DNA of 64,000 bases, taken from Acidovorax delafieldii. GTDB taxonomy: Bacteria; Pseudomonadota; Gammaproteobacteria; Burkholderiales; Burkholderiaceae_C. Of this stretch, positions 8,527 through 17,602 are shown piece by piece (within the stretch, counting starts at the first letter, position 1; every line of letters begins with the position of its first letter). The notes below the pieces were generated by a model. The model saw only the letters and a program-made list of their open reading frames with translations, did no database searches and was not told where the DNA came from. The position numbers and the translations under genes were made by a program. Where the stretch lies: positions 258,694 through 322,693 of the forward strand of contig NZ_VJWE01000015.1 of assembly GCF_007993815.1 (NCBI RefSeq), read 5' to 3'.

Positions 8527-9468
8527 ATGGACCGCCTGCAAGCCATGAAGATCTTCGAGCGCGTGGTGGAAGAGGGCGGCTTTGCCGCCGCTGCCCGCGC
8601 CATGGACATGTCACCCCCCGTGGTCACCCGCATGGTGGCCGAGCTGGAGCAGCATCTGGGCACGCGCCTGCTGCAACGCACCACCCGCAAGCTGGCGCTG
8701 ACCGACGCGGGAGAGTCGTACCTGCAGCGGGTGCGCGCCATCCTGCACGAGATCGATGATGCCGAGGCCGCTGCCGCTGCCAGCACGCGCGATCTGCGCG
8801 GCACCATCCGCATCGTGGCGGCACCAGTGCTCGCCACCAACTTTCTGGCGCCCATGGTGGCGGTGTGGCATGCCTACTACCCCAAGCTCATGCTGGACAT
8901 CAGCATGGACGCCTATGCCTCCAGCCGAGTGGATGAGTTCGATGTGACCATCATGGTGGCGGGCGAGGACTTTGACGCCAACATCGTCGCGCGCCCCCTG
9001 GTGCAGGGGGAGGCGATCGTGGTGGCGTCCCCCGACTACCTGGAGCGCCGGGGCATTCCGCGTGAGCCGCAAGACCTGGTGCACCACGACTACCTGCGCG
9101 ACTCGAGCGCGCCCGTGCGCCTGCAGTCAGGGCCTGGCCGCAAGCTGCGCCTTCAGTCGCTGCGGGCAGACGTGCCGGACGAAGAGGTGGACGCACCGGC
9201 GGTGTTGCAGTCCGTCAGCACCGAGCTGCTGATGCGGGCTGCTGTGGACGGGGCGGGCGTGGCAGTCACGTCGCGCCTGCTGGCCGAGGAGCACCTGGCC
9301 CGCGGCGAGCTGGTCCACATCCTGCCCGGCTGGATCTTTTCGCGCTACACGATCTATGCGGCGCTGCCCTCGGGCCGCATGCTGCCCGCGCGCACGCGGG
9401 TGTTTCTGGACTTCCTGACCGAACACGTGCCCCGCGCCATGGCGGAAAAGTCCGGCCAGCTCAGTTGA
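8527..9468 (+). CDS. LysR-family transcriptional regulator
   Basis: The 313-residue protein follows an AGGAGGT ribosome binding site. The N-terminal winged helix-turn-helix (residues ~3-60) has the LysR pattern MKIFERVVEEGGFAAAARAM... and TRLLQRTTRKLALTDAGE. A substrate-binding domain of the CrgA/DsdC-like subgroup fills the rest (VDEFDVTIMVAGEDFDANIV). It lies just after the MaoC hydratase and ends in an 8-bp convergent overlap with trmL. The regulated genes and the effector are unknown. Confidence 0.88.
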   Translation: MDRLQAMKIFERVVEEGGFAAAARAMDMSPPVVTRMVAELEQHLGTRLLQRTTRKLALTDAGESYLQRVRAILHEIDDAEAAAAASTRDLRGTIRIVAAPVLATNFLAPMVAVWHAYYPKLMLDISMDAYASSRVDEFDVTIMVAGEDFDANIVARPLVQGEAIVVASPDYLERRGIPREPQDLVHHDYLRDSSAPVRLQSGPGRKLRLQSLRADVPDEEVDAPAVLQSVSTELLMRAAVDGAGVAVTSRLLAEEHLARGELVHILPGWIFSRYTIYAALPSGRMLPARTRVFLDFLTEHVPRAMAEKSGQLS

Positions 9469-9988
9469 GTTGCGCGAACCCGCTGATGATCGTGCCCTCG
9501 GGCTCGACCATGACCTGCCCGTCGGGCATGGCAAAGCTGTTCTGGCGCCAGGCCTCGAACACGGTCACCGCCACCGCGTTGGACAAATTGAGGCTGCGCT
9601 GACCCGGCACCATGGGCAGGCGCAGGCGCTGCGCCGGGGGGAAGCTCTCGCGCAACTCGGGGGGGAGTCCCCGCGTTTCAGCGCCAAACACCATCCAGTC
9701 GCCGGGCAGGAAGCACGTGGAGTGCACGGGTTGTGAGCCATGCGTGGTCATCGCAAACATGCGGGTCGGGTCCGGCTGGGTGTCTCGCAGAAAGGCCGTC
9801 CAGCCCGCATGGACCTGCACGCTGGCGTATTCGTGGTAATCCAGCCCTGCCCGCCGCATCTGGCGGTCTTCCATCGAGAACCCCAGGGGCTCGATCAAGT
9901 GCAGCGAACACCCGGTGTTGGCCGCCAGGCGAATCACGTTACCGGTGTTGGGCGGGATCTCGGGTTCGACGAGGACGATATGGAACAT
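9461..9988 (-). CDS. trmL: tRNA (cytidine/uridine-34-2'-O)-methyltransferase TrmL
   Basis: The predicted protein has 175 residues, typical of TrmL (~157-165). It shows the SpoU/TrmD trefoil-knot motifs in order: N-terminal PEIPPNTGNVIRLAANTG, then FGAETRGLP, then the C-terminal knot block RSLNLSNAVAVTVFE. TrmL methylates the wobble ribose of tRNA-Leu isoacceptors using SAM. I chose ATG 9988 (MFHIVLVEPE); an ATG at 9997 adds three residues and could be the true start. The gene overlaps the 3' end of the convergent LysR gene by 8 bp. Confidence 0.9.
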   Translation of the reverse strand: MFHIVLVEPEIPPNTGNVIRLAANTGCSLHLIEPLGFSMEDRQMRRAGLDYHEYASVQVHAGWTAFLRDTQPDPTRMFAMTTHGSQPVHSTCFLPGDWMVFGAETRGLPPELRESFPPAQRLRLPMVPGQRSLNLSNAVAVTVFEAWRQNSFAMPDGQVMVEPEGTIISGFAQLN

Positions 9989-10104
9989 GACCGCCATTGT
10001 CATCGTTGGACCTGTGAGTTGAGCAACCGCTCGTAATCAAAAGTATCCCTTTGGTAGGTGTGCACTACCTCCTCGGTTCCTGTTCGCTACCTGTCTGGTG
10101 CTTT

Positions 10105-10827
10105 TCAGTCCAGCTCCGTGCGCGCCAGCACAGCGCCTGTGACGTGCGCGACACCCGCCCCGCGCAGTGCCAACGTCGCTGCATGCAGGGTGGCGCCCGT
10201 GGTCATCACGTCGTCGATCAGTACCACCCGCTGGCCGCGCAGGCTGGCTGCGCGGGCGGGTTCAACGGCGAAGGCGCCGCGCAGGTTGCGCAGCCGCTGC
10301 GCCCTGGGCAGGCCGCTTTGTGCCTCGGTGGCGTGCAGGCGCAACAGCGTGTGGCCGTCTGCCTTGGCACCAGCCAGTTGCCTCGCCAGCAGGGCCGCCT
10401 GGTTGAAGCCCCGCTCGCGCAGGCGCTCGCTGGACAGGGGCACCGCCAGTACCCGGTCGGCCGCGTCCAGTGCCGGCTCCATCCAGGGTGTGCTGCGCAT
10501 GAGGGTGGCCAAGGCCCTGGCCCACCCCGGATCGCCGCGAAACTTGAACTGCGCCAGGGCGTCGGCCCAGGGGTAGGCGTAGTCCACGGCGGCAATGCAG
10601 GCGTCGAAGCTGGGCGGGTTCTGCAGGCAGGCGCCGCAAACGTCAACCCCTGCGGGCACCCGAAGTGCACATCGCCGGCAACGCGTGGCGGGCTGGGCGA
10701 ACCGCATCACGCAGGCGTTGCAGACACGCTGCGATGGCCATGCGTGGCACACGGCGCACTGGCTGGGCACTTTGTCCACCCAGGCGTGGAGGCGGCGTGA
10801 AATCCCTGGCAAACCCAAAAAGAGCAT
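10105..10827 (-). CDS. comF: ComF-family phosphoribosyltransferase-like protein
   Basis: The 240-residue protein has a zinc-ribbon-like N-terminus with paired cysteines (CAVCHAW, CNAC, CRRC, CGAC; residues ~24-70) and a C-terminal type I phosphoribosyltransferase fold with the PRPP-binding motif VVLIDDVMTTGAT. ComF/GntX proteins are needed for DNA uptake in naturally competent bacteria and for use of DNA as a nutrient in others; the biochemical role is not settled. It is divergent from the BioC-like methyltransferase, with only 35 bp between the two starts. Confidence 0.9.
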   Translation of the reverse strand: MLFLGLPGISRRLHAWVDKVPSQCAVCHAWPSQRVCNACVMRFAQPATRCRRCALRVPAGVDVCGACLQNPPSFDACIAAVDYAYPWADALAQFKFRGDPGWARALATLMRSTPWMEPALDAADRVLAVPLSSERLRERGFNQAALLARQLAGAKADGHTLLRLHATEAQSGLPRAQRLRNLRGAFAVEPARAASLRGQRVVLIDDVMTTGATLHAATLALRGAGVAHVTGAVLARTELD

Positions 10828-10862
10828 GAATCAATATACTCGCGCGTCCTTCTGCACCGCCC

Positions 10863-11765
10863 ATGTCCTCCGAGCGTCCCCCCACCATTGATCCTGTTGC
10901 CGCCGCCCGCTGGCATGCCGCAGCCCCGGCTGCGTCCCCCTGGCTGCACGAAGAAGTGGCGCGCCGCATGGAGGACCGACTGCAGTGGATTCGCCAGGCC
11001 CCAGAGTCCTGGTGCCACTGGGACCCAGTGCGTGGCGGTCTGCAGGCGCATGCCCTGGTGAGTGCTCGCTACCCGCAGGCGCGCTGCCAGGTGTACGAAA
11101 CCAGCGCGCATTGCGAACCCGTTGCGAGGCAGGCATTGGCCAAGCCCTGGTGGAACCCCGCCCGCTGGGGTGCTGGGGCCCTGCAAATGGGGCCTCCGGC
11201 CGATGCCAGTGTGCAGATGTTGTGGTCCAACATGGCGCTGCACATGGCGGCCGACCCGCAAGACCTGATTGGCCGCTGGCATCGCGCCCTGGCGGTGGAC
11301 GGTTATCTGATGTTCTCGTGTCTCGGACCGGACACGCTGCGCGAACTGCATGGCGTGTACGCCGTCTTGGGCTGGCCGCCTGCGGGCCATGCCTTTACCG
11401 ACATGCACGACTGGGGCGACATGCTGGTGCACGCAGGTTTTGCAGAGCCGGTCATGGACATGGAGCGCATCACGCTCACATTTGCCACGCCCGAGCGGCT
11501 GGTTCAGGAGCTGCGCGAGCTGGGTGTCAATTTGCACCCTGATCGCTTTCCCTCATTGCGCGGACGGCGCTGGCGCGACAAGCTCTACGAAGTGCTGTCC
11601 GAGCGTCTGGCCGATTCGGGCCAGGATGGTCAGTTGGCACTGACTTTTGAAATCATCTATGGCCATGCCTTCAAGCCTGCACCCCGGGTGCGCGTCAGTT
11701 CCAGCAGTGCGGTGTCGCTGCAGGACATGCGCGCCATGTTGCGCAAGGGCGGCACTGAGAGCTAA
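10863..11765 (+). CDS. BioC-like SAM methyltransferase (often annotated as biotin synthesis)
   Basis: This 300-residue protein resembles class I SAM methyltransferases of the BioC type: LWSNMALHMAADPQDLI followed by GYLMFSCLGPDTLRELHGVY matches the family's blocks after the SAM site. The SAM-binding glycine motif itself is poorly preserved; near residue 80 only a degenerate CQVYETSAHC is seen. That is unusual and could mean lost or altered activity. BioC methylates malonyl-ACP to start pimelate synthesis. No other bio gene is nearby. The N-terminus (RWHAAAPAASPWLHEEVARRM) fits the family start. Confidence 0.72.
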   Translation: MSSERPPTIDPVAAARWHAAAPAASPWLHEEVARRMEDRLQWIRQAPESWCHWDPVRGGLQAHALVSARYPQARCQVYETSAHCEPVARQALAKPWWNPARWGAGALQMGPPADASVQMLWSNMALHMAADPQDLIGRWHRALAVDGYLMFSCLGPDTLRELHGVYAVLGWPPAGHAFTDMHDWGDMLVHAGFAEPVMDMERITLTFATPERLVQELRELGVNLHPDRFPSLRGRRWRDKLYEVLSERLADSGQDGQLALTFEIIYGHAFKPAPRVRVSSSSAVSLQDMRAMLRKGGTES

Positions 11766-11917
11766 CCTGTAACGGCGTGTCAATGACTTGGAACAAGGCA
11801 CGCTACAATTCTTGGTTATTGAGATTTCGGGCATCTTCCCGCGCAATTTGGCAGGCTGTGCCTGTTGTGCCCAAGGCGCAACGTGTGCTGCAGCCGGCAG
11901 TCTTGTGAGCACTCACG

Positions 11918-12394
11918 GTGACGGGCTTGGTTTTTCGTTTTGCCACGGTGTCGGGTCAGCGCATTGACTGGCGTCTGGTTCGCAATTGTTCGGTCACGCC
12001 GACGCAATTGGGCTGGATGTACCTGTCGCTGTGTGTGGTGTCCCTGGGGATCGCGACATTCTTCTGGATGCTTGGCGCCCACCTGGTGATGCCCTTCGCC
12101 TGGCTCGAAATCGTGGCAGTAGGGATTGCATTCGCCATGTACGGTCGCCATGCGGCGGATGGCGAGAGGATTTCATTGCAGGGCTCGCGCCTTGTGGTGG
12201 AGCTGGAGACAGCAGGCAGGCTGGAGCGCGCGGAGTTTGACCGGAGCCGGGTTCGCGTAGAGCCCAAGACGGGAGACCATTCGCTGATCACGCTGTCTGC
12301 GCAGGGCCGTTCGGTGGAGGTGGGGCGCTATGTGCGCCCAGAGCTCCGACCGGCCTTGGCATCGGAGATCCGCATGGCCTTGCGCGCTGCCTGA
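11918..12394 (+). CDS. DUF2244 membrane protein upstream of the oxidase genes
   Basis: The 158-residue protein from GTG 11918 has two hydrophobic helices (about 32-55 and 60-80) and a C-terminal soluble domain rich in beta structure. This is the DUF2244 layout (CSVTPTQLGWMYLSLCVVS). The gene sits 59 bp upstream of ctaC, a position it commonly holds in betaproteobacteria, so a link to cytochrome oxidase maturation or membrane insertion is likely but unproven. No earlier in-frame start exists because a TGA lies at 11906. Confidence 0.8.
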   Translation: MTGLVFRFATVSGQRIDWRLVRNCSVTPTQLGWMYLSLCVVSLGIATFFWMLGAHLVMPFAWLEIVAVGIAFAMYGRHAADGERISLQGSRLVVELETAGRLERAEFDRSRVRVEPKTGDHSLITLSAQGRSVEVGRYVRPELRPALASEIRMALRAA

Positions 12395-12453
12395 CCCCAC
12401 GCAGGCGCGCGAAAGGGATTGGTTAAATTGAGGCTTAGAAGTAAGTGAGAACT

Positions 12454-13623
12454 ATGAAGAGCATTTCCAACAAGCTGGCTTCTCTGCTGCTGATTGCCGG
12501 TGCATGGGTGGGCTCCGCAGCCCATGCCGTTCAGGACCTGCCTGGCGGTCCTGCAGTCAACCAGCTGAACCTGGCGCCGCCCGTCACCAAGATCGCAGAA
12601 GAGCAGCATTTTCTGCACTGGATGATGCTGATCATCTGCACGGTGATCTTTGTTGCAGTGTTCTCCGTGATGTTCTACTCGATCTGGAAGCATCGCCGCT
12701 CCAAAGGCGCGAAGGCTGCCAACTTCCACGAGTCGGTGACGGTTGAAGTGGTGTGGACCATTGTTCCGTTCATCATCGTGATCCTGATGGCCTTGCCCGC
12801 CACCAAGGTGCTGGTGGCCCAGAAAGACACCACTAACGCCGACCTCACGATCAAGACCACGGGCTACCAGTGGAAGTGGGGCTATGACTACATCACGGGC
12901 GAAGGCGAAGGCCTGGCGTTCATCTCCACGCTGGACAGCAGCCACCGCGTGATGTCCGACAGCGGCAACGTCAAGGACGCTCCCGCAAACTACCTGCTCA
13001 AGGTGGACAACCCCATGGTGGTGCCGGTCAACAAGAAGATCCGCATCATCACTACGGCCAACGACGTGATCCACGCCTTCATGGTGCCTGCCTTCGGCAT
13101 CAAGCAGGACGCGATCCCTGGCTTTGTGCGTGACACCTGGTTCCGCGCCGAGAAGATTGGCGACTACTACGGCCAGTGCGCCGAGCTGTGCGGCAAGGAA
13201 CACGCCTACATGCCCATTCACGTGAAGGTGGTGTCCGCCGAGGACTACACCGCCTGGGTGGCCGAACAAAAGAAGAAGGCCGCAGCCAAGCTGGACGACC
13301 CCACGAAGGTGTGGGCACTGGACGACATTCTCAAGCGCGGCGAGAAGGTGTATGCGGCCAACTGCGCCGCCTGCCACCAGGCCAACGGCAAGGGCGCTGG
13401 CCCCATCAAGCCCCTCGACGGCGCTGCCGTGGTGCTGGATGCCGATCATGCCAAGCAGATCCAGGTGCTGCTCAAGGGTCAGAACAACGGCGCCATGCCT
13501 GCATGGGCACAGCTGAGCGACACCGACATCGCCGCCGTGGTCACCTATACCAAGAACAACTGGTCCAACAAGACCGGCCAGCTGGTGCAGCCAGCTGAAG
13601 TTGTGGCCCAGCGTGGCAAGTAA
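12454..13623 (+). CDS. ctaC: Cytochrome c oxidase subunit II with fused cytochrome c domain
   Basis: This is the 389-residue subunit II of the terminal oxidase. A cleavable signal peptide (ending near GSAAHA) is followed by two transmembrane helices (about 55-75 and 95-115) and the periplasmic cupredoxin domain with the CuA ligands CAELCGKEH (Cys242, Cys246, His250). A C-terminal c-type cytochrome domain carries the heme site CAACH at about residue 303. The extra heme makes it a caa3-type layout, in which electrons enter through the attached cytochrome. The ATG at 12454 is preferred; a GTG at 12445 is in frame. It is the first structural gene of the oxidase operon. Confidence 0.96.
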   Translation: MKSISNKLASLLLIAGAWVGSAAHAVQDLPGGPAVNQLNLAPPVTKIAEEQHFLHWMMLIICTVIFVAVFSVMFYSIWKHRRSKGAKAANFHESVTVEVVWTIVPFIIVILMALPATKVLVAQKDTTNADLTIKTTGYQWKWGYDYITGEGEGLAFISTLDSSHRVMSDSGNVKDAPANYLLKVDNPMVVPVNKKIRIITTANDVIHAFMVPAFGIKQDAIPGFVRDTWFRAEKIGDYYGQCAELCGKEHAYMPIHVKVVSAEDYTAWVAEQKKKAAAKLDDPTKVWALDDILKRGEKVYAANCAACHQANGKGAGPIKPLDGAAVVLDADHAKQIQVLLKGQNNGAMPAWAQLSDTDIAAVVTYTKNNWSNKTGQLVQPAEVVAQRGK

Positions 13624-13653
13624 TCACCGCCCCATCGTATTGAGGAATTCACC

Positions 13654-15285
13654 ATGAGCGCAGTACTCGACAACCACGGGCACGCTGGCGACCACGCACA
13701 CGACGGCCACGACCACCATGGCCCCACCGGCTGGCGCCGCTGGGTGTTTGCCACCAACCACAAAGACATCGGTACGCTGTACCTGCTGTTCTCATTCACC
13801 ATGCTGATGGTCGGCGGCATCCTGGCCCTGCTGATCCGCGCCGAGCTGTTCCAGCCCGGCCTGCAACTGGTGAACCCCGAGCTGTTCAACCAGCTCACCA
13901 CCATGCACGGCCTCATCATGGTGTTCGGCGCGATCATGCCGGCCTTCGTGGGCTTTGCGAACTGGATGATCCCGCTGCAGATCGGCGCATCCGACATGGC
14001 CTTTGCGCGCATGAACAACTTCAGCTTCTGGCTGATGATTCCCGCCGCGCTGATGCTGGTCAGCTCGTTCTTCATGCCCGGTGGGGCTCCCGCTGCGGGC
14101 TGGACACTGTACGCACCGCTGACGCTGCAGATGGGCCCTTCCATGGACGCTGGCATCTTCGCGATGCACATCCTGGGTGCCTCGTCCATCATGGGCTCGA
14201 TCAACATCATCGTGACCATCCTGAACATGCGCGCCCCCGGCATGACGCTGATGAAGATGCCCATGTTCGCATGGACCTGGCTCATCACCGCCTACCTGCT
14301 GATCGCCGTGATGCCTGTGCTGGCCGGTGCCATCACCATGACGCTGACGGACCGTCACTTCGGCACAAGCTTCTTCAACCCCGCCGGTGGCGGTGACCCG
14401 GTGATGTACCAGCACATCTTCTGGTTCTTCGGTCACCCCGAGGTGTACATCATGATCTTGCCGGCCTTCGGCATCATCAGCCAGATCGTGCCCGCGTTCA
14501 GCCGCAAGAAGCTGTTTGGCTATGCCTCCATGGTGTACGCCACCTCGTCCATTGCGATCCTGTCGTTCATCGTGTGGGCCCACCACATGTTCACGACCGG
14601 CATGCCCGTGACTGGCCAGCTGTTCTTCATGTACGCCACGATGCTGATTTCCGTGCCCACGGCCGTGAAGATCTTCAACTGGATCGCCACCATGTGGCGC
14701 GGCTCCATGACGTTTGAAACCCCCATGCTGTTTGCCGTGGGCTTCATCTTCGTGTTCACCATGGGCGGTTTCACCGGCCTGATTCTGGCCATGGCGCCCA
14801 TCGACATCCAGCTGCAGGACACCTACTACGTGGTGGCGCACTTCCACTACGTGCTGGTGGCAGGTTCGTTGTTCTCCATGTTTGCTGGCGTGTACTACTG
14901 GTTGCCCAAGTGGACCGGCGTGATGTATTCCGAAACCCGTGGCCAGATCCATTTCTGGGGTTCGTTGATCACCTTCAACATCACCTTCTTCCCGATGCAC
15001 TTCCTGGGCTTGGCTGGCATGCCCCGTCGTTATGCCGACTACCCGATGCAGTTTGCTGACTTCAACGCGATTGCCTCGGTGGGTGCGTTTGGCTTCGGTC
15101 TGATGCAGGTGTACTTCTTCCTGGCGGTCGTTGTGCCCGCCATGCGTGGCAACGGCGCCAAGGCCCCCGCCAAGCCATGGGACGGTGCCGAGGGCCTGGA
15201 GTGGGAAGTTCCTTCCCCTGCGCCTTTCCATACGTTTGAGAATCCTCCCAAACTGGACGCCACTGCAACCCGTGTGATTGGCTGA
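13654..15285 (+). CDS. ctaD: Cytochrome c oxidase subunit I
   Basis: The 543-residue catalytic subunit binds heme a, heme a3 and CuB and pumps protons. About 12 helices are present. The key motifs are visible: [14 protein letters not shown] with an early heme-a ligand, [16 protein letters not shown] (CuB His and the cross-linked Tyr, near residue 260), [12 protein letters not shown] (CuB His pair), and [12 protein letters not shown] (heme a3 and heme a ligands near 390). The HPEVY Glu indicates an A-type (D/K-channel) oxidase. A His-rich N-terminus (residues 7-23) may bind metal. It follows ctaC by 30 bp with a GAGGA ribosome binding site. Confidence 0.97.
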   Translation: MSAVLDNHGHAGDHAHDGHDHHGPTGWRRWVFATNHKDIGTLYLLFSFTMLMVGGILALLIRAELFQPGLQLVNPELFNQLTTMHGLIMVFGAIMPAFVGFANWMIPLQIGASDMAFARMNNFSFWLMIPAALMLVSSFFMPGGAPAAGWTLYAPLTLQMGPSMDAGIFAMHILGASSIMGSINIIVTILNMRAPGMTLMKMPMFAWTWLITAYLLIAVMPVLAGAITMTLTDRHFGTSFFNPAGGGDPVMYQHIFWFFGHPEVYIMILPAFGIISQIVPAFSRKKLFGYASMVYATSSIAILSFIVWAHHMFTTGMPVTGQLFFMYATMLISVPTAVKIFNWIATMWRGSMTFETPMLFAVGFIFVFTMGGFTGLILAMAPIDIQLQDTYYVVAHFHYVLVAGSLFSMFAGVYYWLPKWTGVMYSETRGQIHFWGSLITFNITFFPMHFLGLAGMPRRYADYPMQFADFNAIASVGAFGFGLMQVYFFLAVVVPAMRGNGAKAPAKPWDGAEGLEWEVPSPAPFHTFENPPKLDATATRVIG

Positions 15286-15290
15286 ACACC

Positions 15291-15407
15291 ATGTCCATGA
15301 CCCCCGAGCAAAAAAAGAGCAACCTGCGGCTGGCGCTGATTCTGGCGTCCGTGGCGGTGGTGTTCTTTGTCGGGTTCATGGTCAAGGTGGTGTTGCTGTC
15401 CCGCTGA
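15291..15407 (+). CDS. Cytochrome oxidase small assembly protein (38 aa)
   Basis: A 38-residue reading frame starts 5 bp after ctaD with ATGTCCATG and ends 17 bp before ctaG. It reads MSMTPEQKKSNLRLALILAS, then a single hydrophobic helix and a basic end (VVLLSR). Tiny single-helix proteins with this PEQK-N-R-L pattern occupy this exact place in Burkholderiales oxidase operons and are annotated as small Cox assembly proteins. The assignment rests on position and pattern; no mechanism is established. Confidence 0.75.
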   Translation: MSMTPEQKKSNLRLALILASVAVVFFVGFMVKVVLLSR

Positions 15408-15424
15408 AGCCACTGGCCCACCCC

Positions 15425-16060
15425 ATGAGCCTGCACCGCGAAAACGCCAAGATGGTCGGCAAGCTGGTCGTGATTGCGGCTGGCATGTTCGCCTTCGGCT
15501 ACGTGCTGATCCCGATCTACAAGCACATCTGTGAGATGACGGGCATCAACATCCTGTCGCTGTCCGAGCGGCAGGTGCCTGGCAACGGTGTGGCTGGCAA
15601 GGATGTACGCGTACCCGCCAACACCCAGGTGGACAAGTCGCGCACCATCACCGTGGAGTTCGACGCGAACTCGCGCGGTCCCTGGGACTTCAAGCCGGCG
15701 CAGCGTTCCGTGCGGGTGCACCCTGGTGAACTGACGACGGTGATGTACGAGTTCCAGAACGTGCAGAACCGCCGCATGGCCGCTCAGGCCATTCCCAGTT
15801 ACGCGCCCCGGCAGGCCGCTGCGCATTTCAACAAGCTGGAATGTTTTTGCTTCAATCAGTACACCCTGGAGCCGGGTGAAAAGAAAACCTGGCCCGTGGC
15901 GTTCGTGATTGATCCGAAATTGTCCAAAGACGTCACCACGATCACGCTGTCGTACACCTTCTTCGAGGTGGGCGGCAAGACGCCGGCAGCTCCCGAATCG
16001 ACGGCGGCGGTGGTGCTGCCCGCGCCCAGCTCTGTAGGCATGCAAGGAGCCGGGTCATGA
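15425..16060 (+). CDS. ctaG: Cytochrome c oxidase assembly protein CtaG/Cox11
   Basis: The 211-residue copper chaperone delivers Cu(I) to the CuB site of subunit I. One N-terminal helix (about 12-30) anchors it, and the remainder is an extracytoplasmic immunoglobulin-like domain. The copper motif CFCFNQ is present (Cys140, Cys142), followed by the conserved LEPGEKKTWPVAFVIDP block. The start at 15425 (MSLHRENAKMVGKL) matches the family; longer in-frame readings upstream overlap the 38-residue gene and are not supported. It overlaps the DUF2970 gene by 4 bp, indicating translational coupling. Confidence 0.95.
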   Translation: MSLHRENAKMVGKLVVIAAGMFAFGYVLIPIYKHICEMTGINILSLSERQVPGNGVAGKDVRVPANTQVDKSRTITVEFDANSRGPWDFKPAQRSVRVHPGELTTVMYEFQNVQNRRMAAQAIPSYAPRQAAAHFNKLECFCFNQYTLEPGEKKTWPVAFVIDPKLSKDVTTITLSYTFFEVGGKTPAAPESTAAVVLPAPSSVGMQGAGS

Positions 16061-16284
16061 GTGCGCCCCTGGAGCCATCGGCAGACGTCAAGCCCTCGCA
16101 ACGCAAGGGCTCGTTGCTGCGCACAGTGCGTGCAGTGGCATGGTCGCTGATTGGCTTGCGCAAAGGCAGCGAGTACCAGCAAGATGTCGAAAAGCTCAAT
16201 CCGATTCACATCATCGTGGTGGGATTGATCGCGGTTTTCTTGCTCGTCATTGGTCTGATCGGGCTGGTGAACTGGATTGTGTGA
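16057..16284 (+). CDS. DUF2970 membrane protein in the oxidase operon
   Basis: This 75-residue protein has a basic N-terminus, an amphipathic stretch (TVRAVAWSLIGLRKGSEYQQD) and one C-terminal helix (about 50-72). The pattern R..W...G.RK...YQ.D...L.P.H.I..G is that of DUF2970. It starts inside the ctaG stop (ATGA overlap) and precedes ctaE, where such genes are regularly found in betaproteobacteria. A role in oxidase assembly is inferred from position only. Confidence 0.85.
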   Translation: MSAPLEPSADVKPSQRKGSLLRTVRAVAWSLIGLRKGSEYQQDVEKLNPIHIIVVGLIAVFLLVIGLIGLVNWIV

Positions 16285-16349
16285 GTGTGTGTTGGCTGGT
16301 TCGTGCGAACAAATACTGAAAACAAAGATTTTGAGAATCAGGAGCTGAA

Positions 16350-17231
16350 ATGAGTGCATCAACCCACGGCGGAACCCCGTACTACTATGTGCCCGCCGAG
16401 TCCCGCCACCCGGTGATGGCCGCGGCCGGTCTGTTCTTTGTGATCCTCGGCGCAGGCCAGTGGATCAATGGCCACGACTGGGGTAAATATTCTCTGGCCG
16501 TGGGGCTGGTGTGGTGGCTGTTCACGCTGTACCAGTGGTTCGGCGACGCAGTGCGTGAGAGCGAAGGTGGCCTGTATGGTCACAAGATCGATCTGTCGTA
16601 CCGCTGGAGCATGAGCTGGTTCATCTTCTCCGAGGTGATGTTCTTCGGCGCGTTCTTCACAGCCCTGTGGTGGGCACGCTCTCACTCGGTGCCTGCATTG
16701 GGCAGCCTGGACAATGCGCTGCTCTGGCCCGATTTCAAGGCCGTCTGGCCTAGTCTCGCCGCTGGCGCCACCGCTTCGCCGGCCGGCATCATCGAGCCCT
16801 TCCAGACGGTGGGCCCCTTCTGGCTGCCCACGATCAACACAGCGCTGCTGCTGACCTCCGGCGTGACGCTGACCATTGCCCACCACGCCCTGCGTGAAAA
16901 CCAGCGTGGCAAGACCATCGGCTTCATGTGGGCCACGGTGCTGCTGGGTTTCGTGTTCCTGTTGGTGCAAGGTTATGAGTACTACCACCTGTACACCGAC
17001 CTGAACCTCAAGCTCAGCTCGGGTGTGTTTGGTTCCACGTTCTTTATGCTCACCGGGTTCCACGGCTTCCACGTGTTCCTGGGCATGTTGATGCTGCTGG
17101 TGATTACGCTGCGCTTGCAAAAAGGCCACTTCACGGCTGACAAGCATTTTGGCTTTGAAGGTGCGGCCTGGTACTGGCACTTTGTGGACGTGGTGTGGCT
17201 GGGCCTGTACGTGCTGGTCTACTGGATGTAA
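16350..17231 (+). CDS. ctaE: Cytochrome c oxidase subunit III
   Basis: The 293-residue protein has seven transmembrane helices and the family blocks SEVMFFGAFFTALWWA, HHALRENQRGKT and LTGFHGFHVFLGMLML; the last includes the conserved histidines. Subunit III stabilises subunit I and supports proton uptake and lipid-mediated oxygen access. A CAGGAG ribosome binding site lies 8 bp before the ATG. A strong terminator follows at 17251-17278, so the ctaC-to-ctaE part can form one transcript. Confidence 0.96.
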   Translation: MSASTHGGTPYYYVPAESRHPVMAAAGLFFVILGAGQWINGHDWGKYSLAVGLVWWLFTLYQWFGDAVRESEGGLYGHKIDLSYRWSMSWFIFSEVMFFGAFFTALWWARSHSVPALGSLDNALLWPDFKAVWPSLAAGATASPAGIIEPFQTVGPFWLPTINTALLLTSGVTLTIAHHALRENQRGKTIGFMWATVLLGFVFLLVQGYEYYHLYTDLNLKLSSGVFGSTFFMLTGFHGFHVFLGMLMLLVITLRLQKGHFTADKHFGFEGAAWYWHFVDVVWLGLYVLVYWM

Positions 17232-17250
17232 GTCAGACCCCGAAGTCATC

Positions 17251-17278
17251 AAAAAAAGCGCCTCGCGGCGCTTTTTTT
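17251..17278 (+). terminator. Rho-independent terminator after ctaE
   Basis: A perfect hairpin (AAAAAAAGCGCC, loop TCGC, GGCGCTTTTTTT) lies 20 bp after the ctaE stop. The A-run and T-run make it usable from both sides, so it can also end the minus-strand twin-transmembrane gene that stops at 17366. Confidence 0.88.
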
Positions 17279-17365
17279 GTTCCACCCTCTGCGTGCTGGC
17301 CAGTGGTGGCCAGTGGTGGCCTGTGATGGGCGCAAGCCTCCCAGGCTGCGGACCAAGCCCTCAGG

Positions 17366-17587
17366 TCAACGGGTGGCGGGCAGGCCGGTGGGCTGGATAT
17401 ATCCCAGCTGCCAGGCCACCAGAATGCACAAAAACAGAACGATGGACAGCCCGACACGCACCGCCAGCGCTTTGGCCATGTGGTTGCCCTTGCTCTTGTC
17501 GTCGCGCCCATTGCGCATCATGAAGAACAGGGCCGATGCCAGGCTGGCCAAAATGGCGAGGAACGCCAGCACTACGAGGTATTTCAT
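17366..17587 (-). CDS. Twin transmembrane protein (DUF2909)
   Basis: A 73-residue protein starts at ATG 17587 and holds two hydrophobic helices (about 3-22 and 40-62), separated by a basic, charged loop (MRNGRDDKSKGNHMAKA). This matches the small 'twin transmembrane' DUF2909 family found beside SURF1 in betaproteobacterial oxidase loci. It is divergent from surf1, with 15 bp between the starts. The function is unknown; a role in oxidase assembly is inferred from position. The much longer in-frame upstream reading runs antisense to surf1 and is rejected. Confidence 0.78.
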   Translation of the reverse strand: MKYLVVLAFLAILASLASALFFMMRNGRDDKSKGNHMAKALAVRVGLSIVLFLCILVAWQLGYIQPTGLPATR

Positions 17588-17602
17588 GGAGCGCATTATC
17601 CT

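Noticed and set aside
13792..15231. A 479-codon open frame on the minus strand
   Set aside because: It is a shadow of ctaD, rich in His and Gln; ctaD is certain.
17295..17330. Short GGCCAGTGGT tandem
   Set aside because: Only two or three near-copies, with no spacer regularity; not a CRISPR or functional repeat.
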